Part shown: piece by piece, positions 1-12,319 of the stretch
How positions within the stretch are numbered: the stretch's first letter is position 1
How the letters are laid out: the number at the start of each line of letters is the position of its first letter
Assembly: GCA_011009095.1 (NCBI GenBank)
Contig: VTPC01090039.1
Location: forward strand, 56,318-120,317
Direction: 5' to 3'
Source: Ignelater luminosus
Lineage: Eukaryota > Arthropoda > Insecta > Coleoptera > Elateridae
DNA: 64,000 nucleotides
Notes under the pieces: generated by a model
Told to the model about the DNA's origin: nothing
The model's database searches: none
The model's input: the letters and a program-made list of their open reading frames with translations, nothing else
Program-made: the position numbers and the translations under genes

Positions 1-1
1 G

Positions 2-1282
2 GTGAAACGCCAAAAATTAGCTTTTGGCGTTCTAATGATCTGGCGTGGACCTAAAAACCATGTCGATAACTGTTATTTTTGTTTAGTTCAGGTTTCGGTT
101 TATAATAAGAAAAATAAGAACAAAACTGTGTACCCAAATCTTAACTCAGCTATTAGACTAGGGCCCCATTCCAATGAATGTGCCAGTTTTTAAAGAGCTT
201 CCTTCACTTGAGGATGAGGATGATCAGGATATGCCAGACGTTCTTGAGGAGCAATGTTAATTTTGACAATGAAGATCTAGTTTCTAAGTTTCAACGTTTT
301 ACTCAAGAGGAATTGAACGACCTAGTAAGAGATTTGGGTCTTTCAAAGGAATCATTGGAACTGCTGTCTTCAAGATTAAATAAAAAAAACCTTTTTATGT
401 AGCAGGGAAAGTGATCTTGCACAATATTTTAAACACGAGTGTGGGTTTGTTTATTGTAATGATGTGCCAGGTTTGCTAAATGAAGTGGGAGTTAAATAAT
501 ATCACTCAAATCAGTGGCGTTTATTAATAGACAGTTCAAGCAGAAGTCTCAAGTGTGTTTTGCTACGCAATGGGAATATATATATATATGGTTCAATTCC
601 TATTGATTATTCAGTCCACTTAAGGGAAATATACGATGACATTAAAAATGTATTAGATTTTTTAAAATATACAGAGCATAACTGGAGCATCTGCTTGGAT
701 CTTAAAATGGTAAATTTTCTACTTGGATTTCAAAAGGATACACAAAGTTCCCGTATTTTATTTGCTCCCGGAATAGTTGAGCAAGAAACCAACACTGTAG
801 TCAGAAACATTGACCTCTTAGAATGTCCTTAGACGTTGAAGAAAATGTTATAAGCCAACCATTAGTGGACAGAGAAAAAATCATTTTTCCACCTCTCCAC
901 ATCAAACTAGGTCTTATTTAGTAATACGTTGTACTGCTTTCAGTACATACGTGAAAAGTTTCCACGACTTAGTTACGAAAAAATTAAAGCCGGAGTTTTT
1001 GATGGGCCGCAAATTAGAACTTTAATGAAAGACTCAAATTTCATTAACACTATAAATGAAATTGAGAAAAAGGCATGGACTTCGTTCACGATGGTTGCCA
1101 ACAATTTTTTTGGAAACAAAAAAAGTGTGCAATTATAAAAATTTAGTAGAAATGCTTGAAAATTTGCAGCGCCTAATTTGCAACATGAGTATTAAGTTTC
1201 ATTTACTAAATAGTCATCTTGACAGATTTCCCGAGAATTTAGGTGCTGTAAGCGATGAGCGGGGTGAAATTTTCGGAATCAG
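2..1282 (+). pseudogene. Decayed copy 1 of an uncharacterised arthropod multicopy protein
   Basis: Conserved blocks appear in order but in changing frames. A Trp/Cys-rich start (FGVLMIWRGPKNHVDNCYFC) leads to YPNLNSAIR and an acidic LEDEDDQDMPD stretch near 205. NFDNEDLVSKFQRFTQEELN follows near 262, then YFKHECGFVYCNDVPGLLNE near 430. LKMVNFLLGFQ near 702 shifts frame into GYTKFPYFICSRNS, then PPLHIKLG near 890, KIKAGVFDGPQIRTL near 980 and FPENLGAVSDERGE near 1230. I recall this block order from many unnamed arthropod and hydra proteins, and its copy number suggests it is transposon-borne. Several frameshifts and in-frame stops (for example at 508 and 919) make it dead. The 5' end lies outside the window. 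The expected FHQDI block is missing after GERGE-like residues near 1275, so the 3' end is truncated. A related minus-strand copy lies near 58.1-58.9 kb. Function is unknown to me. Confidence 0.7.
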
Positions 1283-3519
1283 CGCACCCAAATTAGTAAA
1301 AAACAAGTCTTATTTAGAAGTCAGCAAAGATCGTGTTTACCAGTGTTATGTATAAAACCAAATATTAGAGATAATAAACAAAAATTTAATTTCTCGGCAA
1401 TCTCGTTGCTTGCGTTTTTCATGTGTCATGCATGACTCCAATACGTACTGAGGAGTTGCTACTTTAATTTTTGAACTGTTTCATCAGTAAAGTTACTTAT
1501 TGAAATGATATTAGAGTACAGAGTATTGGTTGTAAAATTGCAGCTTTTATTGAAAAACCAGAATTTCTTATAACTTCTATATCAAGACAGTTTTTGACTT
1601 CTTAAGTTATGTAACTGTGTAAGTCAACGCAGCAAACATAAAGATGAAGGTAGTATTGAAGAGCTCATTTGTAAATAATACTTAGACAGACTCTAATGTA
1701 CAATTTCTTTGCTCTTAAATAATAAATTAAGATGTCTTGGGAAACTATAAAGTATTACGCAGTCGTAAGCATTATTAGAAAATAAAACAATCGCAAAATG
1801 TTTAAAATTTAAAATTAAACAAAAACAAAAACATTTATATATTCTGTATTAAACTTGAATTTAATTTTTCAATTTTGCTAAATTTAACTAAAGGATGTCA
1901 TTGAATTAATCCAGCTTCGAAATTGTTTAAAAACGCAGAAAATTGCGGGAACCCGCTTTATGTACTCTAGCTGCAATGTGTTTACTACGAGAATACGTTC
2001 TGGAAGTGTAATTGAAACCTCGTACTGTGATGAACTTGTACGCTCTTCGCTTGTATACACACGAATACACACTCTGCTCCAAATATAGATAGACAATGGA
2101 CAGACAAAAACCTCAGTACTGCCCCTTAGTTGTAAATTTACACCTTTGAAGTTTAACATTAAATGCGCTCTAAATAAACACTGCGATACACATTTTATTG
2201 ACAACAAGAAATGAAAATTTTCTAGAAACGAATTTCCCTATTTAAACTTTTTTCTCTTGCTGCCTTAAACTCCGTCGTCGCTTTCTTTCCGTTTATACTT
2301 ACATAGAAAATTTGGCGCAGTTTTTAACTGGTCTGAAACGGAAGATTTATCTACCTAACCTTATTATTCTTATTCTTCTTCTTCTTTCTTGACATTCATT
2401 TGTTTTCTACAAGCCAGCGGCCTGTTTTTAATCTAGGGACAAAACTTTTTAAAACTTAGTAATTTATTGTCTTAGACTTTGGGTACGAAGAATTACTTTT
2501 GAGGCTTTTTGTCTCATCTATCTAATTTCTTTTTCAAGTATAAAGGTATATCTAACAAAAACTTACACTCCCCGTTTTAAAAGAGTTTTTAATTAAATTC
2601 AAATTTTTTTTCCTTTCTGAATTTCATCTCGAAAAGTTGGGTGCACCTGATAAAATGCAAAACTCCTTTCGCTTCCCGTAAGACATTTTCATTATGTGAC
2701 GGGTTTATTATTAGTTTATAAAGCCTTAAGAAATAATTCAAAATATCAGTTAAAATTTTAAGGATACAAAACAGATCTTGTTGCTTTTACAATACACAGT
2801 AAAGTCATTTTCTTAATTACATTGTGGTTTTGTTACTACCAACATAGAACAGTTACACGAAAGAATAACGAAAATGAATTTGTTGTTTCATTCGTAATTT
2901 CTTTGTTGGTAAATTTTATGAACGAGTGGCAATAGTTTTTGTTAACTTGAGACTGGTAAAGAAAGCTTTAAAAAGTTGTTTATTTAATTAGAGTGAATTA
3001 ATTATTTGAAATTTGTAATTATTGTTGGTTCCAGTTGCTTAGTTTCGCGAAAATATCAAGTAGTTATAAAGTTAAATTTAACTTCAGAAAAATTGCTTTC
3101 GAGTGCTAAGCAAATAAATAAAACGTTAAAAAGGAATCTTGATGTTTTTCATTTTAGTTTAAGAAAAAGCCGGTAGTTAGCTTTAGGCAATACAAAAAGG
3201 ATGATTATTATTTGTGCACGTTTAGTTAACAGTGAACCTTTGGCGCCCTGACAAAAATTTGCAAGATTTGCAGATTTCATAAACACTTAAAAGGCACAAA
3301 AGTAATGGGTCTTTCAGCCCTTAGCAGCAAAAAAAAATTATGTTGAGTTGGTCAGTAACTTTTGAAGAACAGTCGCAAGTTTATAAAAAGATTTCTACAG
3401 ATTATAACCATTTCTCTTACGATGCTAAAATACGCCAGTCTCTTTATTGATAAATTTATTATACATATTATCAATTGTTGTATTGAATCTAGTTACTTTC
3501 CATTTGGCTGAAAGGGAGC
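1283..3519. other. AT-rich sequence without a recognised gene
   Basis: I see no conserved protein motif in any frame. A minus-strand open frame of about 107 codons at 1884-2207 has no recognisable domain and is probably chance. A short pyrimidine-rich run with TTC/TTCT repeats lies near 2365-2395. Confidence 0.6.
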
Positions 3520-5085
3520 TGTAGGTCTACCTCTTCCAAAAGTTATAAATCCAAAATATCTTTCAGATCTTAGAATAATTAGAATATTGCCTTGCATATC
3601 AAAAATTTTTAAACAGATCCTATATACACAGATATACGGCTTTTTCAGTAATAATAATTTATTACCGAACTGTCAATCTGGTTTCAGAAGGGGATTTAGT
3701 ACTGCCAATTCTCTCGAATCTGTCACTACTGATATTTATCACCGCGTCTAACAAACATATGATTATGGCTTTGATATTACTAGACTTTTCAAAGGCGTTT
3801 GATACTATCAGTCATGATCTTATTGTCGCTAAACTTAAGTATTACGGTTTTCAAATTGTCGCAGCGAATTGAATCACATCTTATTTGTCTGATAGAAGTT
3901 TAATAATTAGAAATAACAATAAGTTTTGAAATTCCTTTAATATCTCATCCGGGGTACCGCAAGGTTCTATCTTAAGTCCTCTTCTGTTTATTATCTACAC
4001 CGCTGATATTTTTAAATCTTTAAAACATTGTAAAATCCAAGCTTACGCCAACGATACTCAGATTTATAAATCTTTTTCTTTTTCGGAGAGAGCTCTGGCT
4101 TATGAAGATATCAACAGTGACCTCACCACAATTAAACGACTTTCATTAGAACATAATTTAAAACTTAATAGCAACAAATCGAATCTACTATTATTCGGCA
4201 AAAAAAATCAAATAACAACTGTAAAAAATGATCATAGTTTACATATCGATAATGAACAACTTATCGCGGCTGACTCTGCAAAAAATGTAGGTATTATCTT
4301 AGATACGAATTTACGATTAAAGCAGCATGTTTGTAAATTACTTCAAAAAGCTTATTCCTCTCTCAAATCGTTATATGCTAATAGAGATATTTTAACATTT
4401 AACCAGCGTAAATTGCTATCTGAATCACTAGTTTTGTCACATTTTGATTATTGTAACTTTATTTATGGTTCTTGTCTTGATACAACAGATAAATACCGTA
4501 TTCAAAAGATGCAAAATTGGTGTTGTCGGTTTATTTTTAGCTTACATCATTACGATCATATTTCTCATAAAATTACCGAGCTCGGATGGTTGAAAATGGA
4601 AAATCGTTGGAAGTATCACTTGGAATCTTTTACATACACTCTGCTTACACTAAAACATCCTTCTGATTCTCTTAGTTTAGAGTTGGTTGCTAGGTCATAC
4701 GTACACTCCGTAAATACTCGGCATAATAACATGTTTACTATGCCAAATCATACACCGTCCTTGTTTCGTAGAAGTTTTACATTCAATGCAGTCAAGCTTT
4801 ATAGTTCAGTTTCTTACGATATCAAAAGCTTTATTATTATAAAATTCAAACGCTTTTTGAAAAATTATTTGTTAGAAACGCAGTAAATTTTACTTATTTT
4901 TATTGTTTGCTATTTTTAGTTTTTTATTTCTTTGTTTTTCTTTTTAATTTGCACATGATCCCTGGTTAAATAGAATAACCTATGGCTAGATTTCGCCAGA
5001 GCTTCATCGTTAGAATTTCTTTAATTATTACAATCAATGTATTTTAATTTTGAATTAATAAAAGACGAGTTATTATTATTAATGT
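3520..5085 (+). mobile_element. 5'-truncated jockey/CR1-like non-LTR retrotransposon
   Basis: The remnant covers most of a reverse transcriptase and its C-terminal region. Near 3520 it reads PLPKVINPKYLSDLR, followed by NCQSGFRRGFSTANSL near 3675. The classic RT block GVPQGSILSPLLF lies near 3950. The catalytic YADD box is YAND near 4045, so the enzyme is dead even apart from stops. From 4081 to 4884 the frame is nearly open: LKLNSNKSNLLLFGKK, KNVGIILDTNLRLKQHV, and a closing section with LSESLVLSHFDYCNF and KMQNWCCRFIF. The 3' untranslated region ends near 5085 in AATAAAAGACGAG followed by a short TTA repeat, as expected for CR1/jockey-type 3' ends. The endonuclease and ORF1 are absent, which is usual for incomplete reverse transcription. 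The exact clade is not assigned. Confidence 0.85.
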
Positions 5086-5884
5086 TAGTAAGCATTCTTT
5101 CATTTTTGACAAAATAACATTTTTAACATGCGCGTTAAGTAAATGCTGCTTAAGCAAATTTAAACTGCAATAATTCAAAAACTAAATTTTTCTCGCTTAA
5201 GTCGATTGGGTGCAACACTATCAGAAAGAGCCGAAACCTCAATTTTAACTTTTTGGGGATTCTATTATTGTCAGATCTAAGTCGAAACGTTCCGCACATG
5301 TTTGATAATTGCATCTCTGTCTTTAAAGTTATGAAATTATGTTAAAAGTGTAATTGGTAATAAATGAACTTTTGTGTAAATCCTATCTTAAAGCGTAAAA
5401 ATCTTTGCCTGAAAGAAAAAAAAATGTACAAATTGTAACCTCGAAACCTATCGAATCGATGTCATTTTTGAAGATCATTGTAAAACGAAGTTTTAAAAAG
5501 TTAAACATGTGGCAAATGAATAAATCACCAACAAATAAAAAATAATTTAAAAATTACTTTTGTCACGAAGCTGGAATCAAACGATGTAGAATTGTAGATA
5601 TCAACAAAATCGTAACCAAAAGTTGTCAGCTTCAACTGAGCGCTAGTTCAGATTGCTTATTCTGCCTTGTAAAGCAAATTAGCCCTAACTCAAAAAATAA
5701 AAAAAAACTGAGTTTAGCATATCCCTGGATACGATGTGGTTGCCAGAGTGATTCTCAGACTATAAATAATCAGACGCTTTTGTAAATGTCTCTTAAGAAT
5801 TAAATCTTTAACATAGCTACGGATTCATCAAAGGAAAGCGCATTTAGTTGTACCTGAAAAGAAATTAAATTGAGGTTCCGGATT
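5086..5884. other. Unassigned AT-rich sequence
   Basis: I see no supported gene. The minus strand near 5560-5670 weakly resembles a tRNA-derived A box (GCTCAGTTGAAGC) and B box (GTTTGATTCC), but the spacing is too wide to call it. Confidence 0.5.
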
Positions 5885-6265
5885 GTACAAATCTGAATAA
5901 AGCTAGTAATTTTAGAAAAGTTCCAGTTTGTGTTAACAGCGTGCTGATGGTAGCTTTTGTTACTATCAAGACCATCCAAGTTCCACTTCTGATTGCTGAA
6001 TCTAGAATGATATTTTTCCACGCTTGGCATTATACAAACAATAAAGCTCGATTTCTGTAGCTTCGAGTGAATGACTGTCTAAACTTTGTGTTATGTGTAA
6101 TCCAGTTCAATAAACAAGGTGTAGACGTGAACTGGGCAGATTTCTGTTTAAATGCGTTCAAACCTTCTTTTAAATGCGTTTTGGTTTTCAATACCTTCTC
6201 GGTCTTTGTCCAATTTCTTGGTGCCTTTGATTCAAATGGAGCTGCAATAGCGTCTTTTTGATCTA
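5885..6265 (-). pseudogene. Tc1-like transposase fragment
   Basis: On the minus strand the reading KWNLDGLDSNKSYHQH (near 5925-5980) matches the block after the first catalytic aspartate in Tc1/Bari-type transposases (usually DEKKFNLDGPDG, then a W-H-D-L stretch). Here the catalytic D-E pair itself is replaced by SNQ. Upstream of it, in mixed frames, is a basic stretch compatible with the linker region. No terminal inverted repeats were found and the rest of the transposase is missing. The assignment rests on one motif. Confidence 0.4.
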
Positions 6266-7764
6266 AACAATATCGAAAAAAGTCTAAAAGATATTAACTG
6301 GAACGAGTTTCTAGCTGTGGTAATATTTAGCGCATTGGTGTTGTAGTCTTCTTTGTGATTGCCAAAGTTTCTCCGTTACCATCTCTGAATTTTTCTAGTC
6401 AACTGTTAATGTTCTGTCACCCACATATGTTACAACCCTGATTTTTTAGTAGTGTCTTTAGTAATCCTCTCCTAGTCTTACATTCTTCTCTAGCAGTTTG
6501 TATGTTTTGATATTTACTCATTGTAGTTTTTATTCTCATCTCGACTAGATAGTAATCATTTCTTCTTTTTACTCAAATATCTTTTATCTGCTTTTTCTTC
6601 ATCTTTTCTATAAGGTTGAGAACGATAACTGAATTTTAATTTTTACTAGACAAGTTTGGTGTGTAAATCATGTATTGCCCATAATTATATCCATGGAAAT
6701 ACAGAAGGTCTACAACTCTTCAATAATTTGTATTTCTGACGGTTCCATCCAATTTTTCTTCACATCCTTCTTTGGAAATTTCTGGACAGTTACCAGCTTT
6801 AAAGTCCTCTACTATTACTAGTATACACTGTTTTTTTTCCGTCTCATCCTGTAAAATGTTACAAAACTTCAATTAGGCCATAACTTTTCTCTACTTTCAT
6901 TCTATGGCCTCAATACCCATTTAGAAATAATTTTACTAATTCCTCTAATATTTTTTAACTATGTCATTCCCGCCTGTATTCACTGAGTTTGTCTGCTTCC
7001 CTATGTAAAGCAATGGCCCTCATTTCAATTCAACACAACCAATACCTACTGTTCTTATTTTGTTTTAAACTTCCCTCAAATTCTAAAATTAATTGATTTT
7101 CTTTTTTATTTTTATTCTCCAAGGTTTTATTTTTACTTTATTTATTTTCTTTTCTTTTATTGCCTCTTTCCTATGCTTAATCAACGCCTTATCTTTGTCG
7201 TGCATTCTTTAAGTCTGTAATTTCTTAATTAGATTTTTGGTGTTTCATTCATCTCTCTTCCTTTCTCATTTTGTTCTTTTAGTTAAACATGTCGTTCCTT
7301 ACACTCTCTTACTAGTATTCTTGTGTACTTTAACTAACTATCTTTTCTTTTCCTTTCCGCATTGGTCCTTTATACTCTTCTGTATTTGCCTTTTCTTTGA
7401 ATTAGTCTCGTCTTTTAAAACTTTTAGCCTTAATATTATGCATTTCCACCACACTATTCTTTAAGAATCATCAATCTCCAGGTTTAATTTTGAATAATCT
7501 TTCAAGAGAGATTTTTATTCCTTCTTTTAGAGATTATTAGACATTTTTGTTTTTTTTTGTTGGCTTTTATTATCTTTCTGCTTTTTCTAATAATTTATGT
7601 TTCTTCATTTTATACGGAAAAACTTAGAAATTCAACGTAAGCTTTAGAAATATAAATTATCACCGTTTAGAAATTTTTTTTATTATGAAACTAGAAACTT
7701 TCACAAACATTTATTAAATAAAGATCACATATTACCTAATATTTCATAATTATTTAAGTAACAA
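6266..7764. other. Strand-biased (pyrimidine-rich) stretch, probably antisense retroelement debris
   Basis: The plus strand is strongly rich in T and C from about 6,400 to 7,600. The minus strand is therefore rich in A and G, like the RTE-like coding sequences at 30.8-32.5 kb and 61.4-62.6 kb in this window. Apart from the weak endonuclease-like motif listed separately, no block is clear enough to name. Confidence 0.4.
6640..6960 (-). pseudogene. Possible non-LTR endonuclease fragment
   Basis: The minus strand reads QDETEKKQCILVIVEDFKAG near 6780-6840. This could be a degraded form of the endonuclease block usually written I-x-x-GDFNA(K/R). It is followed about 45 residues later by VDLLYFHGYN, where many RTE-like endonucleases have a related hydrophobic block. 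The match is weak and the motif carries several substitutions. Confidence 0.25.
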
Positions 7765-7858
7765 GTCGGGAAAGTGATACTTTACAGAACGACCAGACCA
7801 CTTCTAGGATGAGGCGCTATACGAGCTTGCGAGTCCTGTAAAGTATCACTTACCTGAC
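7765..7858. repeat. Inverted repeat / hairpin
   Basis: Two arms of about 26 bases, 7765-7790 and 7833-7858, are reverse complements apart from about three changes or a gap. The core AAGTGATACTTTACAG is perfectly matched. They flank a 42-base loop. A single-stranded copy would fold into a strong hairpin. It may be a tiny fold-back element or the end of a larger repeat. No protein is associated. Confidence 0.7.
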
Positions 7859-10800
7859 GTGCTACGGACAGAATTTTTCTGCAACTGCATATTAAAAACA
7901 AATAAATGCCCAAAATAGAAATGTCTTAAAAAATAATAAATGAAATTTGATGAATATGTTGGCTCAGCTTTGTTATTTGTGTTCTCGATAGAATTATTAG
8001 TTAGTAAAGAATTTCCCAGCCTAGGCTTTACAGTGATTCATCCCTGACGTTTTTAAGCCAGGAAAGTTGTCAGTTTGATGCAAAAAATTCTTTTAATTAA
8101 AAATTAGAATACCAAAAAGTATCAAGAAGCATTTTCATGGCATCTTTTATACCTGCATCAATCAATTACACTACAATATTTCTTTATGGGTTACTAATAT
8201 AAAACCAATAATCTTGTTATTGATGGGAGAGAGAATCTTTTCATTTTTAGGGTAACCATAAAGAACACACTTTTGTAATGGTAATACAATTAAAATCGTA
8301 ATATTATTAACTTCCTTTGTTGATAATGTCAAAGAGAGACTGGTACTAGAATTTTTGTTTATTTTTTTACCTTTATGTTTACACAAGGTTCCAAGTAATT
8401 CTTGGCAGATTAAAATGGCGTTTTTTAAAAATTGCGTATTAAGAATTCCCACTTGGTCGTAAGGGTGGTATACGAATGAAGAAATCAGAAGGGTGTGAAA
8501 AAGAGCATAGGGAGAAAAATCCATTTGTTGAGTAGGGGTGATTCTGTCTGCAGAACAGTCTCACAATGTGATATTTCTTGTTCCTTCGAGGCAAAGATTT
8601 GCAACACCCATTTAAAACCTATTAATGTTTTCTACTTTTTTCTTCTAATAAAATAATAATTGAGCGCATATAACTCGTATGATACCTTAAAAAAGGGTTT
8701 CAAAAATAAACAATGCATCTCAGGTAGGTACCAAAATTTTATATACGGAAACGGACAAGGTTCGAGGGTCAACGACAAAGGGGTCAAAACCTAGGGACAC
8801 TGGCCAAGCAGATGTTCGAGGGCATTTAGTTTTTTTTTGTTTCTTTTATGTTGCCTACATTGTAGTTTAGAATGTGATAATTCTGAACGTATTTATTTTA
8901 TTGTTTGTCGTATAATTTTTAAAGAAGGGTTTTTGGTCTAGCCCTGATGTAAATAATTTGGCGTGTGGCTTAAACTTTTATTTGGGGTTGGGAGGTCAAG
9001 CACAATTTTGGTTTACTACTACATCGTACTATTAGAACTAGTTTTATTTCTAGTTGTTAACATGCACTAGGAAAATCTAGAACTTGACGTGGTCGCGTGC
9101 GTGCTTGTAAATTGAACGTGTATGCAAATATGTAAGTAATAATTTACCTTTTAGTTTTTCCCCCATTTGAAAATAACCAAAAGAAATTTTTCAGGGTTAA
9201 ATTTAATTATATATCGACGGGTAAAAGTAAGGAAGATACTTTTAAAATAAAAATTAATGGAGTAAAAGCGCACGACTGTTTTTCTTTGCCAATTAAGTTT
9301 GCCCGTTTGTTATTTTTAGATCATTTTTAATTACCCTTTGCTTTTAAAGAGAATCGCTGTTTTTATCAGAAGTAAAACCCACCCCTTTATGCACACACCT
9401 AGCTGCATTTTAATTTATAACTAATTAAACAGCTCTTCTGTTTTTTGTTTTTTAAGATAAAATTCTGAATATGTATTCGTCCCTATAAAATCATTCGTAT
9501 AAACTTGAAACCTTAAACACAATTAACAATGACATCTTTTAAAGCGGGAGAAAAACGAATCAAAAATTAAGCTAGGAAAAATCCAATTATAAAATTAAAT
9601 TAATTTTCTGCCTTTTAATTATAGACGTCGAAATGGCGAACAAGTATTAAAAAGAGATAGGGATTAAGATCATTCCGTCCAAAAGTGTGAATTAGAGAAA
9701 GATAAAATCAAACAGAAACGCGAAATTAAGAAATGACTCCAATTAATTCTCAATTGTATAAATCCCTGAAAAATATTAAAATTAAAATCTCGGCGTGGTT
9801 CGTTCACAAAGAAACTTTTAAAGAAGAAGAAAGAGTTTCATTTATTTTAACCCTTGAAAAGTATAATATAAAAAATAGCGAAATTCGTGAAGTAATTCAA
9901 AATTGTGACCGTTAAACTTTATATAGGCAATTGTTTGAAAAACAAAAGGGGAAAATTAATTCAAAATGGCGCGTCGTATAAAAAAAGCAATGGATTAAAA
10001 TGGACATGCACGTATTATAATCAAACAGGGAAAGGGTCAGATTTTTAATTTCAATCAAAAGTGACCCTCCCTTAAATAAATACAGTGTTAAGTTACCGCA
10101 TTATTCTCTTACAGACGCAAAAAACGTAGATGATGAAGCAGGTAACACAAAATGGCGACAAAAAATCTAAGGTTAGGGTGAATATTCCGACAGGGTTTTA
10201 TGGGATATTGGATCTTAAATGTAGAGTGATTGTGAGTTAAAACTGTTCGATATGATTGTACAAATATTTTACGTTTGGTTAATTAGAAGTCGTGTGAATT
10301 TGGTCCAGGAACTTAAGAAGAATTTGATTTTTTTATTTTTTCTTAGGTTAGGGTACAATTTTTATTTTTAAAACAATAAGTTTCCGTTTAGTTTGTCCTC
10401 ACTTAATCTATATTATGACGGTTAGAGTTATACTGTGAGAAACTACCGTAGGATTAACTTTGTAATTTCTGTAAAATAAACGCTGAAGATTAATAAATTC
10501 AATAATATTGCGTTTATATTAATTATTTATTCTAGGAAGATACAAAGCCTCGAAGTTTTGGACAAATACAAGAAAATCCCCTTTTCATATTAAAAGACAA
10601 TATAATAAAGAGACGTTTAAAGCAATTCTTCAGATTTACTTTTAAACTGATTCTTAAACTCCTAATCAAACACAAAATATATCCACACGGTAATTCAACA
10701 CATTCCGATTATTCCAGAATAATTCTAATTGTAAAAATCAAACATTTAAGATGAGTTTCATATTTGAACGTTTCCTTTAAGGATATAAAAAGAAGTTTCA

Positions 10801-11080
10801 TTGGAAGGATTTACCTATAAGTATACTGAATTACACATGAAATTCGGGGTTCCTCATGTATTGATCTAGAAACGACTGTTATTGCTTATTTAACAGTTTA
10901 AATTTGTTGCTTTCGATATGTCTAATAACAGTAGCAATTTTTGTTTTTTATGAATTCCATTAAAGTAGTAGTAATTATAGAGCGTTTTTGTCTCTTTCAA
11001 TCGGCAAGGTTATTAAATTTAGCTTTGTCTAACTCAGATATGATGATTTTATCAAGATAGAACAAAAAAAAAACATCCTA
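7859..11080. other. Long AT-rich stretch without a recognised gene
   Basis: Two open frames were examined: minus 8171-8524 (117 codons) and plus 9733-9915 (60 codons). Neither has a motif I know. The region 9,640-10,170 has a lysine-rich, partly open reading (for example KLPHYSLTDAKNVDDEAG near 10,085) that could be retroelement debris, but it is not supported well enough to name. Confidence 0.5.
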
Positions 11081-11220
11081 AGGCCTACTTGCATAAAACA
11101 TACTTTAATCAAATAGCCTAGCTACTCATTTAGATGTGAATTTAAAATTATACAATCAGGTCCACTAATCCTGTGTTTAACATAATCATTTGATCGATTA
11201 ACTATGCTTAACCGAACCTT
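11081..11220 (+). repeat. Dispersed repeat, copy A
   Basis: The sequence starts AGGCCTACTTGCATAAA and can be aligned along its length, with many changes, to 14,710-14,832. Shared blocks include an AATTATACAATCAG-type core and GATCGATTAACTA-like AT-rich palindromic pieces. The two copies are in the same orientation. It is probably a SINE or MITE family of unknown type. Confidence 0.5.
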
Positions 11221-12319
11221 AACCTTAAACATAAGTTTGAGGACCTTTAATGTTTCAGAAGAAGCAGTTTTGTGTAAGACATCAAAAAGGAAATAACAAA
11301 TAGAACGAGATTAACTGTAATTACCTTTTTTTTGGAGACCTGACATATAATTTCTGGAATCACCAAGGTACTTTGCAACGTTTCACTTTAAACTTTGCAT
11401 TATAAAAATTATTTTATGTTCCATTAAGATGAACATCTCCTAAGTAAGTCCGTGGAATATGCGTTTCTGGTGAGAAATCCTTAGAAGATAGCTTTCCGAT
11501 ACGCACTGGAAAATCAGAAGCTAGGTTTTAATATTCCAAAACCCACTAGACCAATCAACAGGTAGCGTTTCTTGAACAAGAAAATGTTGGAAAGCTGTGC
11601 TTCGACATCTAAAGGCAGCACAGCAATTCTCCAAACTTATAAAATAGGACATTTAATTTTTTCGCGAATGTGACTAAACATTACTAATTCTTACAATCAT
11701 TTATATGCCTTCTCGTTATTTACAAAACTCTTTTGCTTTGACATAGGGTTCCTCCTTTCTAGAATGATAGTCTCGTCGAACATGAATGTGAGATTTCTCT
11801 TCACCTGGCTGTCAAGTTTTTAATGTCAAATTGTTACAGCTTAAACGTAGTTCTTACAATGTAAATGTTATTTCAGGAAAAGTCTACAAAATTGTACTGT
11901 GAAGGTATAGTTAGTTAGTTGATTAGGTACATTTTAATAAGTATATTTAAGTTACAATACAGCTTTTAAGTGACACAAAGGCGTACTAGCCATCTGAAAG
12001 TCAGATTTTTAAGCTTGCCATTCACAGAAAAATATTTTTGTTTGAGGTTTGTATTACAGCAAGGTAGAACTAAAATAAAAACCTGGCAGTTAGCGTATAT
12101 GAGCAAGCCCTATCGGGGTAATAACTATGATCATCTGCACAATTTACATTACAACTAAAGATTAATATTTACTGTTTCAAATTTAGAAATGTTTCTTTCT
12201 CTTTTTAAGACTATAGGATAAAGAATTGTGAAAAAAAAAGTATCTAGTCTGGTATTTTAACTTCCTTTGTGAAATTTGCTTGTTGTTTTTAAATGTTAAA
12301 AAATTATCAGTCGACAACA
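11221..12319. other. Unassigned sequence
   Basis: A plus-strand open frame of 62 codons at 11,970-12,158 has no recognisable motif. Several partially open minus-strand readings around 11,460-11,800 were inspected and not recognised. Confidence 0.5.

Noticed and set aside
1884..2207. Minus-strand open frame of 107 codons
   Set aside because: No motif or neighbouring signal supports it; it is within chance length for AT-rich sequence examined on six frames.
5560..5670. Minus-strand tRNA-like A and B boxes
   Set aside because: The spacing between boxes is too wide for a tRNA and no arms pair; at most a very old SINE.
8171..8524. Minus-strand open frame of 117 codons
   Set aside because: Low-complexity composition and no recognisable domain or flanking element ends.
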